Assembly (NCBI GenBank): GCA_044222245.1 | Contig: JBGANQ010000010.1 | Span: forward strand, 62,001-126,000 | Reading direction: 5' to 3' | DNA: 64,000 bases | Origin: CALFML01 sp044222245 | Lineage (GTDB): Bacteria > Myxococcota_A > Polyangia > Palsa-1104 > JAEUJZ01 | Part shown: one piece after another, positions 52,063 through 64,000 of the stretch | Position numbering within the stretch: position 1 is the stretch's first letter | Layout: each line of letters begins with the position of its first letter | The notes under the pieces: generated by a model | Database searches by the model: none | What the model saw: only the letters and a program-made list of their open reading frames with translations | Told to the model about the DNA's origin: nothing | Position numbers and translations under genes: made by a program

Positions 52063-52108
52063 GCTCGATACATCCGACGCACCTTGAACTGCCAGACCTG
52101 GCTCGATA
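52063..52108. repeat. Direct repeat gctcgata upstream of recombinase 2
   Basis: gctcgata at 52063-52070 and 52101-52108, 38 bp apart, just before the recombinase start. Could be operator or recombination-site arms. Confidence 0.4.
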
Positions 52109-52118
52109 TGATGCAATC

Positions 52119-53189
52119 GTGCAGAAGTGTCGCCGAGTTATCGGCTACTGTCGGGTTAGTACGGATCAGCAGGCAGAGCGCGGGCTGAGCCTGGATTCGC
52201 AGCGCCAGCAGATTATCGGGTACTGTAGCCGGAATGAGCTTGAGCTAATCGACATCGTCGTCGACGGCGGACAGTCCGGAAAAGATCTGGACCGCCCCGG
52301 ATTCCAGAAGATTCTGGGTCTTTTGGCGAGCAAGTCAGTCTATGGAGTGATCGTAGCCAAGCTGGATCGGCTGAGCCGCTCCATCGTCGATATCTGTAAA
52401 CTGGTCGACACCTATTTCTCCGATCAGCAGTACGCGCTCTTGTCCGCCAGCGAGAACATCGACACCAAGTCCCCCGCGGGGCGCATGCACCTGTACCTGA
52501 TGTCGATCTTCGCCCAGATCGAGCGCGAGTCGATCGTCGAGCGCGTGACTGCGGGGCTCCACCACTACCAGGCGCAGGGTGGCAAGGTCGGGTGTATGCC
52601 GTACGGGTGGCGCTACTCCCAGCGACTCGACGAGCGCGGCAACCGCGTCGTTGAGGAGGACCCGCACCAGCAGCAGGCCATCCGCCGCATCTGCGAGCTA
52701 TTCGACGAAGGGAACAAAGCGCGGGCGATCGGACCCATCCTGGACGCGGAAGGCTACTCTCCGCAGCGCGGCGGCCGCTGGACGTTCAACTCGGTCTGGC
52801 GAATCCTGACTCGGTACGGGAAGATCTCACCGCAGCGGCGACCCTTGGTAGACCAGCGGGCCAACCTCGCCAGCATCAGCGAGCGCGCCCTGTTGCTGCG
52901 CTCCCAGGGCGAGAGCTATCCCGAGATTGCCCGGTCGCTGAACCGCGAGGGCCTGCTGCTCGCCGGTCGGGTCCGACGCTGGCAGGCCGCCACGGTGGCG
53001 GATCTGCTCGATCGCGCCAGCACGCGCGACAGCCGCACTGCCTACGGCTACGCCTGCCAGCTGCGCAGCAAAGGCCACTCCCTGCGGGCGATCGGCAAGA
53101 TGCTGCTGGCCGAAGGATTTCGGCCGGTGCGCGGGGAATACTGGCACGCGGCGTCGGTTCGCAACCTGCTGCTGAGTCGCAGCGCCTGA
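52119..53189 (+). CDS. Serine recombinase with three tandem HTH-like modules (Rec2)
   Basis: Site-specific recombinase of 356 residues. The catalytic domain has Ser14 in YCRVSTDQQ, GQSGKDLDRPGFQ and KLDRLSRS, with QIERES before the long helix. The C-terminal half has the same architecture as Rec1: three related modules (~197-235, ~263-298, ~318-353) such as KGHSLRAIGKMLLAEG followed by W..ASV. No zinc ribbon or coiled coil, although it is shorter than typical large serine integrases. It starts with GTG, about 100 bp from the orphan 3' gene fragment, and is antisense to that fragment, the same arrangement as Rec1 and the kinase. It is convergent with the PKS, 12 bp apart. Confidence 0.93.
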   Translation: MQKCRRVIGYCRVSTDQQAERGLSLDSQRQQIIGYCSRNELELIDIVVDGGQSGKDLDRPGFQKILGLLASKSVYGVIVAKLDRLSRSIVDICKLVDTYFSDQQYALLSASENIDTKSPAGRMHLYLMSIFAQIERESIVERVTAGLHHYQAQGGKVGCMPYGWRYSQRLDERGNRVVEEDPHQQQAIRRICELFDEGNKARAIGPILDAEGYSPQRGGRWTFNSVWRILTRYGKISPQRRPLVDQRANLASISERALLLRSQGESYPEIARSLNREGLLLAGRVRRWQAATVADLLDRASTRDSRTAYGYACQLRSKGHSLRAIGKMLLAEGFRPVRGEYWHAASVRNLLLSRSA

Positions 53190-53201
53190 ACCCGCCGCGG
53201 A

Positions 53202-64000
<10,799 letters not shown>

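Overview
The window is GC-rich DNA (a lower-GC pocket lies at about 7.1-9.2 kb) from what looks like a member of the Myxococcota. The grounds are modular NRPS/PKS genes including a tandem-acyltransferase starter module, Hanks-type Ser/Thr kinases fused to TPR or transmembrane regions, PEGA-repeat and ADYC-domain proteins, a bacterial ERG24/ERG4-type sterol reductase, many short lipoproteins, and an NtrC-type regulator. This assignment is inference from gene content only.

Layout. 1-16.9 kb: an NRPS-PKS pathway (C-A-PCP; KS-AT-KR-DH; ER-ACP-TE) whose PKS gene is split inside the ketoreductase by a 6.6 kb segment carrying a glycosyltransferase, a membrane protein, a nucleotide cyclase and a PEGA-repeat protein. 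17-29.8 kb: sterol reductase, acyl-CoA synthetase, metallophosphoesterase lipoprotein, GNAT acetyltransferase, secreted proteins, a kinase-TPR gene lacking its N-lobe, HEAT-like proteins and an M23-like secreted protein. 29.8-40 kb: a Ser/Thr kinase split in its catalytic loop by a 1.34 kb segment encoding a serine recombinase, then an MscS-type channel split by a 4.85 kb segment carrying a P450, a hypothetical gene and a bufferin-type copper-peptide operon (bufA-bufB-bufC). 40-45 kb: a secreted Cys-rich protein and a four-gene operon ending in a sigma-54 two-component pair. 45-52 kb: a beta-propeller-like lipoprotein gene split by a 4.96 kb segment carrying katG and a decayed Agd3-like deacetylase, then the orphan 3' end of another gene. 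52-64 kb: a second serine recombinase and a large type I PKS running off the right edge.

Main result. Four unrelated genes (PKS, kinase, MscS channel, propeller lipoprotein) are each cut by a foreign segment bordered by an identical short direct repeat of 8, 8, 12 and 8 bp. In all four, the repeat sits in the same codon phase on both sides, so recombination between the copies would restore one continuous reading frame with the expected family sequence. The four segments total about 17.8 kb. Two further loci (the kinase-TPR gene cut at the same catalytic-loop motif, and a 57-codon 3' fragment beside the second recombinase) look like one-sided versions of the same thing. The two serine recombinases share an unusual build: a catalytic domain followed by three related helix-turn-helix-like modules, with no zinc ribbon or coiled coil. 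I read this as a family of gene-interrupting, cargo-carrying, potentially excisable elements. The in-frame junctions are seen directly in the sequence. Excision, and which enzyme moves which segment, are inference.
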